The notes below the pieces were generated by a model. The model was given only the letters and a program-made list of their open reading frames with translations, searched no databases and had not been told where the DNA came from. A program made the position numbers and the translations under genes. Shown here piece after piece: positions 24,554 through 33,149 of a stretch of 64,000 nt of DNA. The stretch is from DASSJF01 sp035934535 (GTDB taxonomy: Bacteria > Sysuimicrobiota > Sysuimicrobiia > Sysuimicrobiales > Segetimicrobiaceae), in the NCBI GenBank assembly GCA_035934535.1, contig DASYXS010000091.1:1-64000 (forward strand), given 5' to 3'. Positions within the stretch are counted from its first letter, which is position 1. Every line of letters starts with the position of its first letter.

Positions 24554-24967
24554 CTAGAAGTAGAAGGTCGACCCCGGCAGCGCCTTGGTCAAGCCCTGTC
24601 CCAGCAGCGCCGCCCACTGTTTCGCCACGTGCATCGGCGAGCCGGCGCCCTGGGCGTCCGCCGGCGTCACCGTGAACACAAGGATGTTGCCGACCGTGAT
24701 CACCGCGTCCGCGCCGTCCTTTCGGACGGCCACCACGGCGCCCTGCCGCAATTGCGGCGTGCTGAGGACCTGCGTGATCCGCCGTGTGACTTCCGTCGCG
24801 CGGTCGGCCGCGCTCACGCCGGCCCAATCGTGGGTGATCCGGGTGATCCAGACGCCGCCCACCGAGATGTCCCGTGGATCCGCGAACGCCGGCCCGGCAA
24901 TTCCGGCGACGACGGCGGCGCCGGCGAGCAGCGCGGCGATGACAATCGTGCGGCGAACCGGCATCAT
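24554..24967 (-). CDS. Secreted protein, paralog A of a tandem pair
   Basis: A 137-aa protein with a clear Sec signal peptide (RRTIVIAALLAGAAVVAGIAGPAFA, cleavage after AFA) and a mature domain starting ADPRDISVGGVWITRITHDWAG. The segment ADRATEVTRRITQVL and the strands AVITVGNILVFTVTPADA recall the periplasmic sensing region found in front of some MscS-type channels, but that likeness is weak. No Cys and no membrane helix beyond the signal. It is roughly two-thirds identical to its neighbour at 25042-25455, so they arose by tandem duplication. Function unknown. Confidence 0.7.
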   Translation of the reverse strand: MMPVRRTIVIAALLAGAAVVAGIAGPAFADPRDISVGGVWITRITHDWAGVSAADRATEVTRRITQVLSTPQLRQGAVVAVRKDGADAVITVGNILVFTVTPADAQGAGSPMHVAKQWAALLGQGLTKALPGSTFYF

Positions 24968-25041
24968 GGGCCTCTCTCCGTCCGTCTGACTAAGGCCTTC
25001 TTACCCACTTACGCCGGTTCTGGGACGCGGACGCCCGCTGT

Positions 25042-25455
25042 CTAGAACCCGTGGAAGTTGGAGCCTGGGAGGGCCTTGGTGAGACCTTCCGCCAAGAGCC
25101 GCGCCCACTGCTTCGCCACGTAGAGCGTGGTGCCCGAGCCCTTGGCGTCCGCCGGTGTGACGGTGAAGACGAGGATCTTCCCTACGGTGACCTGGGCGTC
25201 CGCGCCGCTCTGGCTGACGCTGACCACGGCCCCCTCCCGGAGCTCCGGGGTGCTGAGGATCTGCGTAATCCGCCGCGTGATTTCCGTCGCGCGCTGCTCG
25301 GCGGTATAGCCGTTCGACGGCTGGGTGATTCTGGTGATGTAGACGCCACCCACGGATATGTCCCGTGGATCTGCGAACGCCGGACTCCCCGCCCCCGCGA
25401 CGACGGCGGCCCCGATCAACAGTATGATCGCGCGAAACGCGCCCCGAGCGTGCAT
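25042..25455 (-). CDS. Secreted protein, paralog B of a tandem pair
   Basis: A 137-aa signal-peptide protein (FRAIILLIGAAVVAGAGSPAFA) whose mature part begins with the same ADPRDISVGGV(Y/W)ITRIT as the neighbouring gene and shares the same length, EITRRITQILSTPELREGAVV helix, KILVFTVTPADAKG strand and LTKALPGS end. Differences concentrate in the segment after ITRIT. A purine-rich ribosome site (AAAAAGGGGGGG) precedes ATG 25455. The two genes lie head-to-tail downstream of metG. Function unknown. Confidence 0.7.
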   Translation of the reverse strand: MHARGAFRAIILLIGAAVVAGAGSPAFADPRDISVGGVYITRITQPSNGYTAEQRATEITRRITQILSTPELREGAVVSVSQSGADAQVTVGKILVFTVTPADAKGSGTTLYVAKQWARLLAEGLTKALPGSNFHGF

Positions 25456-25522
25456 ATGCCCCCCCCTTTTTGTGGTGCTCCGGCGTGCTGATGTCCGGCC
25501 CGCCGCCCCGCGATCGTTCCGG

Positions 25523-27487
25523 TCAGGAGACCGGTGCGCCGCTCGGGATGTCCTTCTCCGGCGTCAGCAGAATGACCTGATCCCCGTGGCTGGCCGCGAG
25601 CAGCATCCCCTGCGACTCCACGCCCCGCACCTTTCGCGGCTGGAGGTTGGCCACGACGACGATCTTCCGTCCGACGAGATCCGCCGGCCGGTAGTGCTGG
25701 GCGATCCCCGCCGCGAGCGTGCGGGTCTCGTCGCCGATCTTGATGTGCAGTTCCAGCAGCTTGTCCGCGCCCGCGACCGCCTTGGCCTCGAGGATCTCGG
25801 CGATGCGAAGCTCGACCTTCTTGAACTCGTCGATCGAGATCTGGCTCACCACGTTCCCCCTTGTCGTGACGTCTCCGTCCGCCGCCGCCTTGGACGTTGC
25901 GGCCTCCCGCGATTTCGCCGCGGTCTTGGTGTCGATCCTCGGAAAGATCGGCGGCCCGGGCCGGACAGGCGCGCCCGTCTGGAGGCCGCCCCACTGCGCG
26001 GCCTGCGCGAGCCGCTGGGTCACCGGTGAGCCGTCGAGGCCCAGCTGGTCCCAGGCCCGCTGCGTCGCGGCCGGCAGCCACGGCGAGAGCAGGACCGTGG
26101 CGACGCGGGCGGCTTCGAGGGTGTTGTAGAGAATCGTCCCGGCCCGGCCGGCGTTCCCCGCGCCGAACTCGCGCCAGGGCGCCTCGCGGTCGAGGTACGC
26201 GTTGGCCGCGCCGAGGACTTCCCAGATCGTCTCGAGCGCGGTGCGGAAGTCGAGCCGGTCGATGAGCCCGTCGAGGCGTCCGGCGGCGGCCGCGGCCGTC
26301 TCCCGGAGAACGACGTCGCCCCCGGCCTCCGGCCCGCGCGCGGGGACGCGGCCGTCGAAATGGCGCTCCACGAGCGGCAGCGTACGGTTGAGCAGGTTGC
26401 CGTAGTCGTTCGCGAGGTCGGCGTTGAAGCGGTGGATCAGCGCGGGCTTGCTGAAGTCGCCGTCCGATCCGAACGGAATCTCGCGCAGCAGAAAGTACCG
26501 GATCGCGTCGATCGCGACGTCCACCTCGGCGCCCGATTCGGCGGCGACCTCCTGCCCGAGCGCGTACGGATCGAGGACGGTGCCGAGGGACTTGCTGAAC
26601 TTCTGCCCGCCGAAGGTGAGCCAGCCGTGCGCGAACGTCTGCTTCGGGACCGGGATGCCGGCGGCGTGGAGGATGATCGGCCAGATCACCGCGTGGAACC
26701 GCACGATCTCCTTGCCGACGAGGTGGACGTCCGCCGGCCAGTACCGCGCGAACCGCTCCGGATTGTCGAGATAGCCGGCCGCGGTAATGTAGTTGGTGAG
26801 CGCGTCGATCCAGACGTAGATCACGTGCTTGGGATCGAACGGCACCGGGATGCCCCACGTGAACGTGGTGCGGCTGACCGCGATGTCCTTGAGCCCGGAG
26901 CGGAGCAGCGAGAGGACCTCGCTGCGCGGGCCGTCCGGCGCCAGCACGTGCGGGTCGGCTTCGATGTACTCGAGGAGCCAGTCGCGGTACTTCGAGAGGC
27001 GAAACAGGTACGATTCCTCGGACGTCCACTCGACCGGCCGGTTGGTGTGAATCGGACACGTCCTGCCCGGCCCCAATTCCGTCTCCGCGTAGTAGCTCTC
27101 GCACGGGGCGCAGTACCAGCCCTCGTAGGTGCCCTTGTAGATGTCGCCCCGCTCGAAGAGGCGGGTGAAGATCGCCTGCACGACCTTGGCGTGGCGCGGC
27201 TCGGTTGTGCGGATGAAGTCGTCGTTGGAGATGTTGAGGCGGCGCCACAGCGTCTGGAACTCGCCGGCGATCCGGTCGCACCACTGCTGCGGCGAGACGT
27301 GGTGGCGCTCCGCGACGCGCGCGATGTTGACGCCGTGTTCGTCCGTTCCCGTGAGGAAGAAGACGTCGTACCCGGCGAGCCGCTTGAACCGCGCCGCGAC
27401 GTCCGCCGCGATCGTGGTGTAGGCATGCCCGATGTGCGGCTCGCCGTTCACGTAATAGATGGGGGTCGTAATATAGTAGGTCGTCAT
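25523..27487 (-). CDS. metG: Methionyl-tRNA synthetase
   Basis: A 654-aa class I synthetase that charges tRNA-Met. ATG 27487 begins the conserved MTTYYITTPIYYVNGEPHIGHAY with the HIGH motif; the KMSKS loop reads KFSKSLGTV (about 297-305). A zinc-knuckle type insertion (YCAPCESYYAE, then RTCPIH) is present. The C-terminal part (about 540-654) is a tRNA-binding/EMAP OB-fold domain (IDEFKKVELRIAEILEAKAV, then LQPRKVRGVESQGMLLAA), which promotes dimerisation and tRNA binding. GGAGGG lies just upstream, directly after a terminator hairpin that is part of the T-box leader, so expression is controlled by uncharged tRNA-Met. Confidence 0.96.
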   Translation of the reverse strand: MTTYYITTPIYYVNGEPHIGHAYTTIAADVAARFKRLAGYDVFFLTGTDEHGVNIARVAERHHVSPQQWCDRIAGEFQTLWRRLNISNDDFIRTTEPRHAKVVQAIFTRLFERGDIYKGTYEGWYCAPCESYYAETELGPGRTCPIHTNRPVEWTSEESYLFRLSKYRDWLLEYIEADPHVLAPDGPRSEVLSLLRSGLKDIAVSRTTFTWGIPVPFDPKHVIYVWIDALTNYITAAGYLDNPERFARYWPADVHLVGKEIVRFHAVIWPIILHAAGIPVPKQTFAHGWLTFGGQKFSKSLGTVLDPYALGQEVAAESGAEVDVAIDAIRYFLLREIPFGSDGDFSKPALIHRFNADLANDYGNLLNRTLPLVERHFDGRVPARGPEAGGDVVLRETAAAAAGRLDGLIDRLDFRTALETIWEVLGAANAYLDREAPWREFGAGNAGRAGTILYNTLEAARVATVLLSPWLPAATQRAWDQLGLDGSPVTQRLAQAAQWGGLQTGAPVRPGPPIFPRIDTKTAAKSREAATSKAAADGDVTTRGNVVSQISIDEFKKVELRIAEILEAKAVAGADKLLELHIKIGDETRTLAAGIAQHYRPADLVGRKIVVVANLQPRKVRGVESQGMLLAASHGDQVILLTPEKDIPSGAPVS

Positions 27488-27829
27488 GATGCCCTCCAAA
27501 ACAAAATGCCCCTCGTCATCGGGACGAGAGGCGGACGCCTCCGTGGTACCACCCACGTGTGCCCGCATTCCGCGGGCCTCGGCCGTTCCTCGGCGCGGAC
27601 CGCGATCCGGCCGGTCCGTGCCTGTAGAACGCCGCCCTCTCACGCGGGCGCCGCGTCCGCGCCTACTAGGCCTGGCAGGATCCCTTTCGGAATCCGACCG
27701 GCGGTTCGGCCGGCAGCTCCGGAGCCATGTTCGGTCCGCCGCTCCCGCCGGCTTGCACCTGATCCGGCTCGCTCAGCCCGCGCGGGCTCCGGGTCGGCGG
27801 GCGGACGTACTCCCGCTCCGTCATCGCTT
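27488..27829 (-). ncRNA. T-box riboswitch (Met specifier) in the metG leader
   Basis: The leader has all main T-box parts. Stem I: lower helix GGAGC (27819-27815) with GCUCC (27725-27721), upper helix GUCCGCC (27806-27800) with GGCGGAC (27740-27734). Between them is the specifier loop, GGGAGUAC on the 5' side and CGAACAUG on the 3' side. The codon AUG (27728-27726) is the methionine specifier. The T-box bulge region reads GGGUGGUACCACGG (27554-27541); UGGU can pair with the ACCA end of tRNA-Met. A terminator hairpin follows just before the metG ATG. Uncharged tRNA-Met should stabilise the antiterminator and allow transcription. Confidence 0.9.
27498..27531 (-). terminator. T-box-controlled terminator of metG
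   Basis: CCTCTCGTC and GACGAGGGG form a 9-bp stem with one G-T pair and a 5-base loop, followed by CATTTTGTTTT. It lies between the T-box bulge and the metG ribosome site and is the alternative fold to the antiterminator. Confidence 0.85.
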
Positions 27830-27835
27830 TCGTCT

Positions 27836-27865
27836 ACTGTACGGGGACCGGCCGCGACTTGTCAA
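27836..27865 (-). promoter_or_regulatory. metG promoter
   Basis: TTGACA (27865-27860) and TACAGT (27841-27836) are separated by 18 bases on the minus strand, placing the start of transcription near 27829, a few bases before the T-box stem I. Confidence 0.7.
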
Positions 27866-27890
27866 TAAGGACACGCCGAAGGCAAGAAGG

Positions 27891-27904
27891 ACTTGACGTC
27901 AAGT
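27891..27904. promoter_or_regulatory. Perfect 14-bp palindrome, possible operator
   Basis: ACTTGACGTCAAGT is its own reverse complement. It lies between the metG promoter and the divergent patatin-like gene, about 100 bases before the latter, and includes a TTGACG that could act as a -35 box; no convincing -10 follows at normal spacing. A dimeric regulator such as a GntR- or bZIP-like binder of TGACGTCA cores is possible. Confidence 0.4.
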
Positions 27905-28005
27905 ATTCAGAAAAATGCCAGCGATTGGTTGCGTGGTCCCTGTTTCTGCCTGTCCTCTCCATCCACCCTAGCCCAACGAGAACCGTTCTTGCGGGAGGCA
28001 TGTAA

Positions 28006-30864
28006 ATGGCAGCCGACCCGATCACGATAGGCTCCACCCATGCCACTTCCCCGCCACGCACCTCTTCCGGACCGCCCACGCAAGAGATCCGGATCGCGGT
28101 GGTCATGTACGGCGGGATCTCACTGTGCATCTACATCCATGGCGTTGCTCAAGAACTGCTGCGACTGGTGCGCGCAACATCGGGCGCGGACGTCGGCGAC
28201 GATGAGGTCACCCAGATTTACAAGGAGATGAGCGACAGCGTCCGGGATCAAGGCCCCGACGGTGACATGGACCCGCCTCTGCGCAGCCCCACCCGGTTTG
28301 TGGTCGATCTTCTGTCTGGTACCTCGGCGGGCGGCATCAACGCGGTGTTTCTGGCTAAGGCCCTTGCTCTTCAATCTAAGGATCTCAAGCGATTGCGCCA
28401 GACATGGCTCGAGACCGCCGATATGAACACGATACTCAACCGCCGCGGATTCTCCGAGCCCAAACGGTCGCTGTTAGACGGCAACTTGATGTACCGGAAA
28501 TTGTACGAGGCCTTCCGCGATATGAACAGCGGTCCGTTCGACGTGACGGCCGCGGACGCGCCGGTGGAGCAAATCGATCTGTTCGTCACGACGACGGATT
28601 TGAATGGCGTTTCGATCCCGATACGTCTGGCGGACTTGGATGTCCCTGAGAAAGTTCACAAGGGATGCTTTCACTTTCGCTGGGACAACATCGTGCTGGC
28701 GAAAGACTCAAAGTCCAGCGAGCTTGATATCGAACTCGACCGCCTGCGTCGCAGGGATTTTGAGGCCCCCTTCGACGCGATGCTCGCGTTCGCCGCCCGC
28801 TGCACGTCATCGTTTCCGATCGCCTTTGCGCCCATGAAGTTGGCCGACATCAAACCTGTGATCGGCAAGGATGCCTACCGCGCCAATGAAGAGACATACA
28901 GCGCGTTCTTCCGCTGGATACCAGTCCCCGCGTTGATTCCGCCGAAGAATCCCCTGGCCATCGACGAACGTGAACTTGCGGACGGCGGGTATCTCGATAA
29001 CAAGCCCTTCGACTACGTCATCAACGCGCTGGGCTTCCGCGCGACGAGGCTGCGGCACACGCGCAAGCTATTCTTCGTCGATCCCTTCCCCGAAATTGCC
29101 GGCGACGCGAGCGATCAGCCGCACTTCAATTTCGTGCAAAACGCCATCGCCGGCTCGATCACCTTGCCCCACTATCAGACGATCCGCCAGGAAATTGACC
29201 GCGTGAAAGTTTCCAACGGGATACAGGCGCGGCTCAAGGCGCTGCAGGAGGCGGCCTTGCCGCCGGCGGTCCCGGTTGGACGGTTCCGGGTGGACAGCGT
29301 CCAGGAGCTGGTGGCGGAGTATCGCGAGTACGGCTCGATGTACCGCTCTTACCACGCGGTTCGTCTCCTCGATTGTACCGACGACTTGGCGCGCACCCTT
29401 TGCGGGTTGCCCGCCTGGGTGTTGTCGGAAGACGCGTTTCTCGCGGTTCGTTACCTGGTGCGGGCTTGGCGGCTCGGGATGTACGCACCGGATCGAAGAG
29501 GGGGGCGGCAGCCCGAAGCCCAATTCTTTGACGACTTCGACTTCAGCTTCCGGATGCGCCGGGCCGCGTACCTCTTGGAGTGGGCGCAGGAACACAACAA
29601 GAGTCAACAGCTTCGCGACGCGCTGATCACGCACTTGACCCGGCTTCACCGCAGGCGTGAGCAGCTGTCGCTGCCCACGAAGCGGAATCCGATTTGGCCG
29701 TTGGTTCTTGATCTGCGCCGCGCTGTGAACAGATATTTTGAGAGCAAAGGGCTCAAGGAAGACGCGTTCCAGTGGATCCTGCGGCCCGGGAGCGACGCGG
29801 AGCGGCAGGCGCGGGCAGATGACCTCTATGAAGCGCATCGCGAGCAATTTCATGGAATCGCAGACACGATCAAGACGTTTTGGACGCAGGTCTTTGCGCA
29901 AAATCGCGCGGAGCTGCAAATCCTCATCGGCGGCGATGCGGATCTGGAGACAGAGTACCAGCGTTTTGATTACCTCGATATGGTCTCGCTTGGGTTCCTG
30001 GAAGGGTCGAACGTCAGCGAGCACACGGAGACAGAGATCTACCGCATCAGTCCCGCCGACGGGATCCAACGATCCCTCGCGGACAAACTCGCAGGGTACA
30101 AGGTAGAGGCCTTTGGGGCGTTTCTCAAACGGGAATGGCGGCAGAATGACATTCTGTGGGGTCGGCTCGACACATGTGAGCGGATCGTTTCGGCTGTTCT
30201 TAACCACGAAAAAGATGAGAAGATCCGGAACTGCTTCGTGACGCGTCTGCAGAACGCCATCGTCCGCCAAGAGGCAACGATGCCGAGCGCGCCGGATCTC
30301 ACTTGCGCGCTCCAGGCCATTGCGGACAAGGATTTGCAGGCCTACTTACAAGACCGGTACAAGTTGCCCGGCGACCCGCCGCCGAAGGAGTCCGCGCGCC
30401 AAATCGCCGAGGCGACCGACATCTTCGGGCGAATGATCGAGGAAGATGCGGGCGTGAAGAACAGGGCGATCGACCTGTTCCGGCGCGCCGGCGGGATCGC
30501 GGCCCAGCTCGTCGGCCTGCTCACTCCCGGCACCCTCCGCCGCGTATTCTGGAACTATTGGGTGGCCTTGCTCGGCGTAATGGGCGCCGTGTTGTGGGTG
30601 TTCGCGTCGATCGTCCGCGACAATCATGCGAAAACCCTCGGCGAGTATGGGATCGGTGCGGCGCTTCTGATTTGGGTGCTCTCCTGGATCTCCGGCACAT
30701 TGCTTGCGGGCGTCAAAACTCCGGGGCTTCTTTTTGTCTTTCGCGCAGTGAGGTGGCTGCCGGGGCTCGTTCTCTTCGCGTTGGTGGTGATCGGCGCGTT
30801 GCACGTGCCGCAGACGGCGCAGGATTTGTGGCACCGCATCCTCGGCATGGCGGGTGGGCGATGA
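28006..30864 (+). CDS. Large patatin-like phospholipase-related protein
   Basis: A 952-aa patatin-related protein. The catalytic Ser lies in GTSAGG (about 105-110, lipase elbow GxSxG) after the strand FVVDLLSG, and the catalytic Asp in DGGYLDNKPFDYVI (about 326). An oxyanion-type glycine segment appears early (VVMYGGISLCIYIHG). These support acyl hydrolase activity on lipids. Beyond about residue 400 the protein has a long helical region of unknown role, and the C-terminus (about 835-945) has three or so hydrophobic segments (VALLGVMGAVLWVFASIV, AALLIWVLSWISGTLLAGV, VLFALVVIGALHV), giving a membrane-anchored enzyme. This matches the long patatin-related group rather than short bacterial patatins. 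ATG 28006 has GGGAGG at good spacing. Confidence 0.8.
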   Translation: MAADPITIGSTHATSPPRTSSGPPTQEIRIAVVMYGGISLCIYIHGVAQELLRLVRATSGADVGDDEVTQIYKEMSDSVRDQGPDGDMDPPLRSPTRFVVDLLSGTSAGGINAVFLAKALALQSKDLKRLRQTWLETADMNTILNRRGFSEPKRSLLDGNLMYRKLYEAFRDMNSGPFDVTAADAPVEQIDLFVTTTDLNGVSIPIRLADLDVPEKVHKGCFHFRWDNIVLAKDSKSSELDIELDRLRRRDFEAPFDAMLAFAARCTSSFPIAFAPMKLADIKPVIGKDAYRANEETYSAFFRWIPVPALIPPKNPLAIDERELADGGYLDNKPFDYVINALGFRATRLRHTRKLFFVDPFPEIAGDASDQPHFNFVQNAIAGSITLPHYQTIRQEIDRVKVSNGIQARLKALQEAALPPAVPVGRFRVDSVQELVAEYREYGSMYRSYHAVRLLDCTDDLARTLCGLPAWVLSEDAFLAVRYLVRAWRLGMYAPDRRGGRQPEAQFFDDFDFSFRMRRAAYLLEWAQEHNKSQQLRDALITHLTRLHRRREQLSLPTKRNPIWPLVLDLRRAVNRYFESKGLKEDAFQWILRPGSDAERQARADDLYEAHREQFHGIADTIKTFWTQVFAQNRAELQILIGGDADLETEYQRFDYLDMVSLGFLEGSNVSEHTETEIYRISPADGIQRSLADKLAGYKVEAFGAFLKREWRQNDILWGRLDTCERIVSAVLNHEKDEKIRNCFVTRLQNAIVRQEATMPSAPDLTCALQAIADKDLQAYLQDRYKLPGDPPPKESARQIAEATDIFGRMIEEDAGVKNRAIDLFRRAGGIAAQLVGLLTPGTLRRVFWNYWVALLGVMGAVLWVFASIVRDNHAKTLGEYGIGAALLIWVLSWISGTLLAGVKTPGLLFVFRAVRWLPGLVLFALVVIGALHVPQTAQDLWHRILGMAGGR

Positions 30865-30990
30865 GGTGATCGCGCGTTCCAACTCGGAACAATTAACGTA
30901 GGGTCTCAGGAGCCGCGCCGTCGTACCGGTGAACCTACTTGGCGGTGCTGCAATATCCGGGTCCCGTTCGTGTCGGGGAGAGCCCGTTGA

Positions 30991-31014
30991 CCCGCCGGGC
31001 GCTGATCCGGCGGG
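30991..31014. terminator. Hairpin between convergent genes
   Basis: CCCGCCGG (30991-30998) and CCGGCGGG (31007-31014) make a perfect 8-bp stem with an 8-base loop between the convergent patatin-like and lysC genes. No T-run is present. The remaining 164-base gap (30865-31028) shows no coding signal. Confidence 0.45.
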
Positions 31015-31028
31015 ACCGGTGCGCGGCG

Positions 31029-32243
31029 TCAGCCCTCGTCCATCTTGAACTCGGCGTGCAGCACCCGGACCGCCTTTTCCACCTCGTTCTCGCGGACCAC
31101 ACAGGAGATCTTGATCTCGGACGTCGCGATCAATTCGATGTTGACGCCGTTGCGCGCGAGCACCCCGAACATCTTCGCCGCGACGCCGGGGTTCGTGATC
31201 ATGCCGGCGCCGACGATGCTGACCATGGCGACGCCTTCGTCCGACAGGATCTCCCGCGCCCCGATCTCCTTCGCGACCGAGCGGGCGGCCTCGACGGCGA
31301 TTTCCATGTCCGGCCGCGCGACCGTGAAGGAGATGTCGGCGCCCTGCGCCTGCGGGACGCTCTGAATGATCAGATTGACGTTGACGTGGCGGTCCGCGAT
31401 CGCGCGGAACAGTGTGTGCGCGATGCCGGGGCGATCTTGAATCCCGGTCGCGGCGATCTTCGCCACGTTGCGGTCGTGCGTGACTGCGGTTACCACTCGC
31501 CGTCCCTCGATGGTCCGATCCGTCACCACCGTTCCCCCCCGCTCGACGAACGTGCTGCGCACCTCCAGCGGCACGCGGTACTGCTTGGCGAGCTCCGCGG
31601 CGCGGGTCTGCAGCACGGGCGCGCCGGAACTCGCCATCTCCAGCATTTCATCATAGGAGATCTCCGCGAGCCTTCGCGCCTCGGGCACGACGCGCGGGTC
31701 CGCGGTGAAGACGCCTTCGACGTCGGTGTAGATCTGGCAGATCTCCGCGTCGAGCACCGAGGCGAGCGCGACCGCGGTCGTGTCCGACCCCCCGCGCCCG
31801 AGCGTCGTGATCTCGCCGCCGTCGGTGATTCCCTGGAAGCCGGCGACGATGACGATCCGGCCCGCGCCCAGTTCCCGGTCGACGCGGCGGCGGTCGATGC
31901 CCATGATCCGCGCCCGGAGGTGGACCGGCTCGGTGCGGATCAGGGCCTGGGCGCCGGTGAGCGACACCGCGGCGTGGCCCCGGGTGTGCAGCGCCATCGC
32001 GAGCAGCGCGATCGACACCTGTTCGCCGGTCGAGAGCAGCATGTCCATCTCGCGGTCGGCCGGGCTCGCCGTGATCTGCTCCGCCAGGCCGATCAGGTTG
32101 TCCGTCGTGTCGCCGGGCGCCGAGACGACCACGACGACGTCGTGTCCGGATTCGCGCGCGGACGCGACGCGGCCGGCCACGTGCTTGATGAGATCGGGCG
32201 TCGCGACCGAACTGCCCCCGAACTTCTGGACGATCAGGCTCAC
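31029..32243 (-). CDS. lysC: Aspartate kinase
   Basis: A 404-aa aspartokinase, first step of the lysine/threonine/methionine pathway (aspartate to aspartyl-phosphate). The kinase domain starts SLIVQKFGGSSVA (KFGGSS) and includes GFQGITDGGEITTLGRGGSDTTA; two ACT domains follow (about 265-404) for feedback control by lysine and/or threonine. GTG 32243 overlaps the thrB stop (GTGA) and starts exactly at the conserved strand, so I reject a longer N-terminus. Last gene of the threonine operon. Confidence 0.94.
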   Translation of the reverse strand: MSLIVQKFGGSSVATPDLIKHVAGRVASARESGHDVVVVVSAPGDTTDNLIGLAEQITASPADREMDMLLSTGEQVSIALLAMALHTRGHAAVSLTGAQALIRTEPVHLRARIMGIDRRRVDRELGAGRIVIVAGFQGITDGGEITTLGRGGSDTTAVALASVLDAEICQIYTDVEGVFTADPRVVPEARRLAEISYDEMLEMASSGAPVLQTRAAELAKQYRVPLEVRSTFVERGGTVVTDRTIEGRRVVTAVTHDRNVAKIAATGIQDRPGIAHTLFRAIADRHVNVNLIIQSVPQAQGADISFTVARPDMEIAVEAARSVAKEIGAREILSDEGVAMVSIVGAGMITNPGVAAKMFGVLARNGVNIELIATSEIKISCVVRENEVEKAVRVLHAEFKMDEG

Positions 32244-33142
32244 CCGCTCCCCTCCACGACCGTTCCCTCGGTATCGACCTCCGCGTCGATGACCCGGCAC
32301 TCCGCGCCGGAGGACGCGAACGCCCGCCGCATCGCCTCGCCGATGGCCGGCGCCTCGCCGAACGCGACGACCGTCGGGCCGGAGCCGCTCAGCGCGACGC
32401 CGTGGGCGCCGGCCTCACGGGCGGCCGCGAAGACCGCCTCCAGGCCCGGTACGAGCCGCGCGCGGTAGGGTTGGTGCAGGCGGTCGCGCGTCGCCTCGTC
32501 GAGCATCTCCGTCCGCCCTTCGACGAGCGACGCGACGAGCAGCGCGGTCCGGGTGACGTTGAAGACGGCGTCCCGAAAGGGCACGGCCTCCGGGAGGAGC
32601 CGCCGGGCCTCCGCCGTCGACACCGCAAACGCCGGAATCGCGATCACCACACGCAGCCGTTTGGGGATGAGACGTGTCCACCGGATTTTTCCCGCCTCGG
32701 TGGTCACGCACGCGACCAAACCGCCGAGGACAGCGGGGGCGACGTTGTCCGGGTGGCCTTCGAGCCGGGCGGCGAGGTCGATGAGCGCCTGGGTGTCGAG
32801 CGGACCGCCGAGGAGGGCGTTGGCCGCGGCGGCGCCGCCCACGATCGCCGCGGCGCTGCTGCCGAGCCCCCGCGCCGGCGGGATGCGGTTGTGCTGCCGC
32901 AGGTGGAACGCCCGGGGCGCGGCGCCGCGGGTCGTCCGCGCCTCGACCACCGCGAGCGCCGCCCGGTAAGCGAGGTGCGACGGGTCGCGCGGCAGCGAGG
33001 CGGCGCCTTCGCCCTCGATCTCGATCCGCGGCTCCGCGGCCGCCTCGAGCGCGACCGTGTTGTGGAGGCGCAGGGCGAGGCCGAGCGCGTCGAATCCCGG
33101 CCCCAGGTTCGCCGTTGTCGCCGGCACGCGGACGCGGATCAT
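32240..33142 (-). CDS. thrB: Homoserine kinase
   Basis: A 300-aa GHMP kinase that phosphorylates homoserine. The ATP loop is IPPARGLGSSAAAIVGG (about 88-104), the N-terminal strand RVRVPATTANLGPGFDALGLAL is typical of ThrB, and the C-terminal GAHGVALSGSGPTVVAF motif is intact. It lies 7 bases after thrC and overlaps lysC. Confidence 0.95.
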   Translation of the reverse strand: MIRVRVPATTANLGPGFDALGLALRLHNTVALEAAAEPRIEIEGEGAASLPRDPSHLAYRAALAVVEARTTRGAAPRAFHLRQHNRIPPARGLGSSAAAIVGGAAAANALLGGPLDTQALIDLAARLEGHPDNVAPAVLGGLVACVTTEAGKIRWTRLIPKRLRVVIAIPAFAVSTAEARRLLPEAVPFRDAVFNVTRTALLVASLVEGRTEMLDEATRDRLHQPYRARLVPGLEAVFAAAREAGAHGVALSGSGPTVVAFGEAPAIGEAMRRAFASSGAECRVIDAEVDTEGTVVEGSG

Positions 33143-33149
33143 AGAGCGC

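Noticed and set aside
27541..27554. T-box leaders upstream of other biosynthetic operons
   Set aside because: I looked for TGGTACC-type cores before hom/thrC, rsmI and the gcv genes and found none outside the metG leader.
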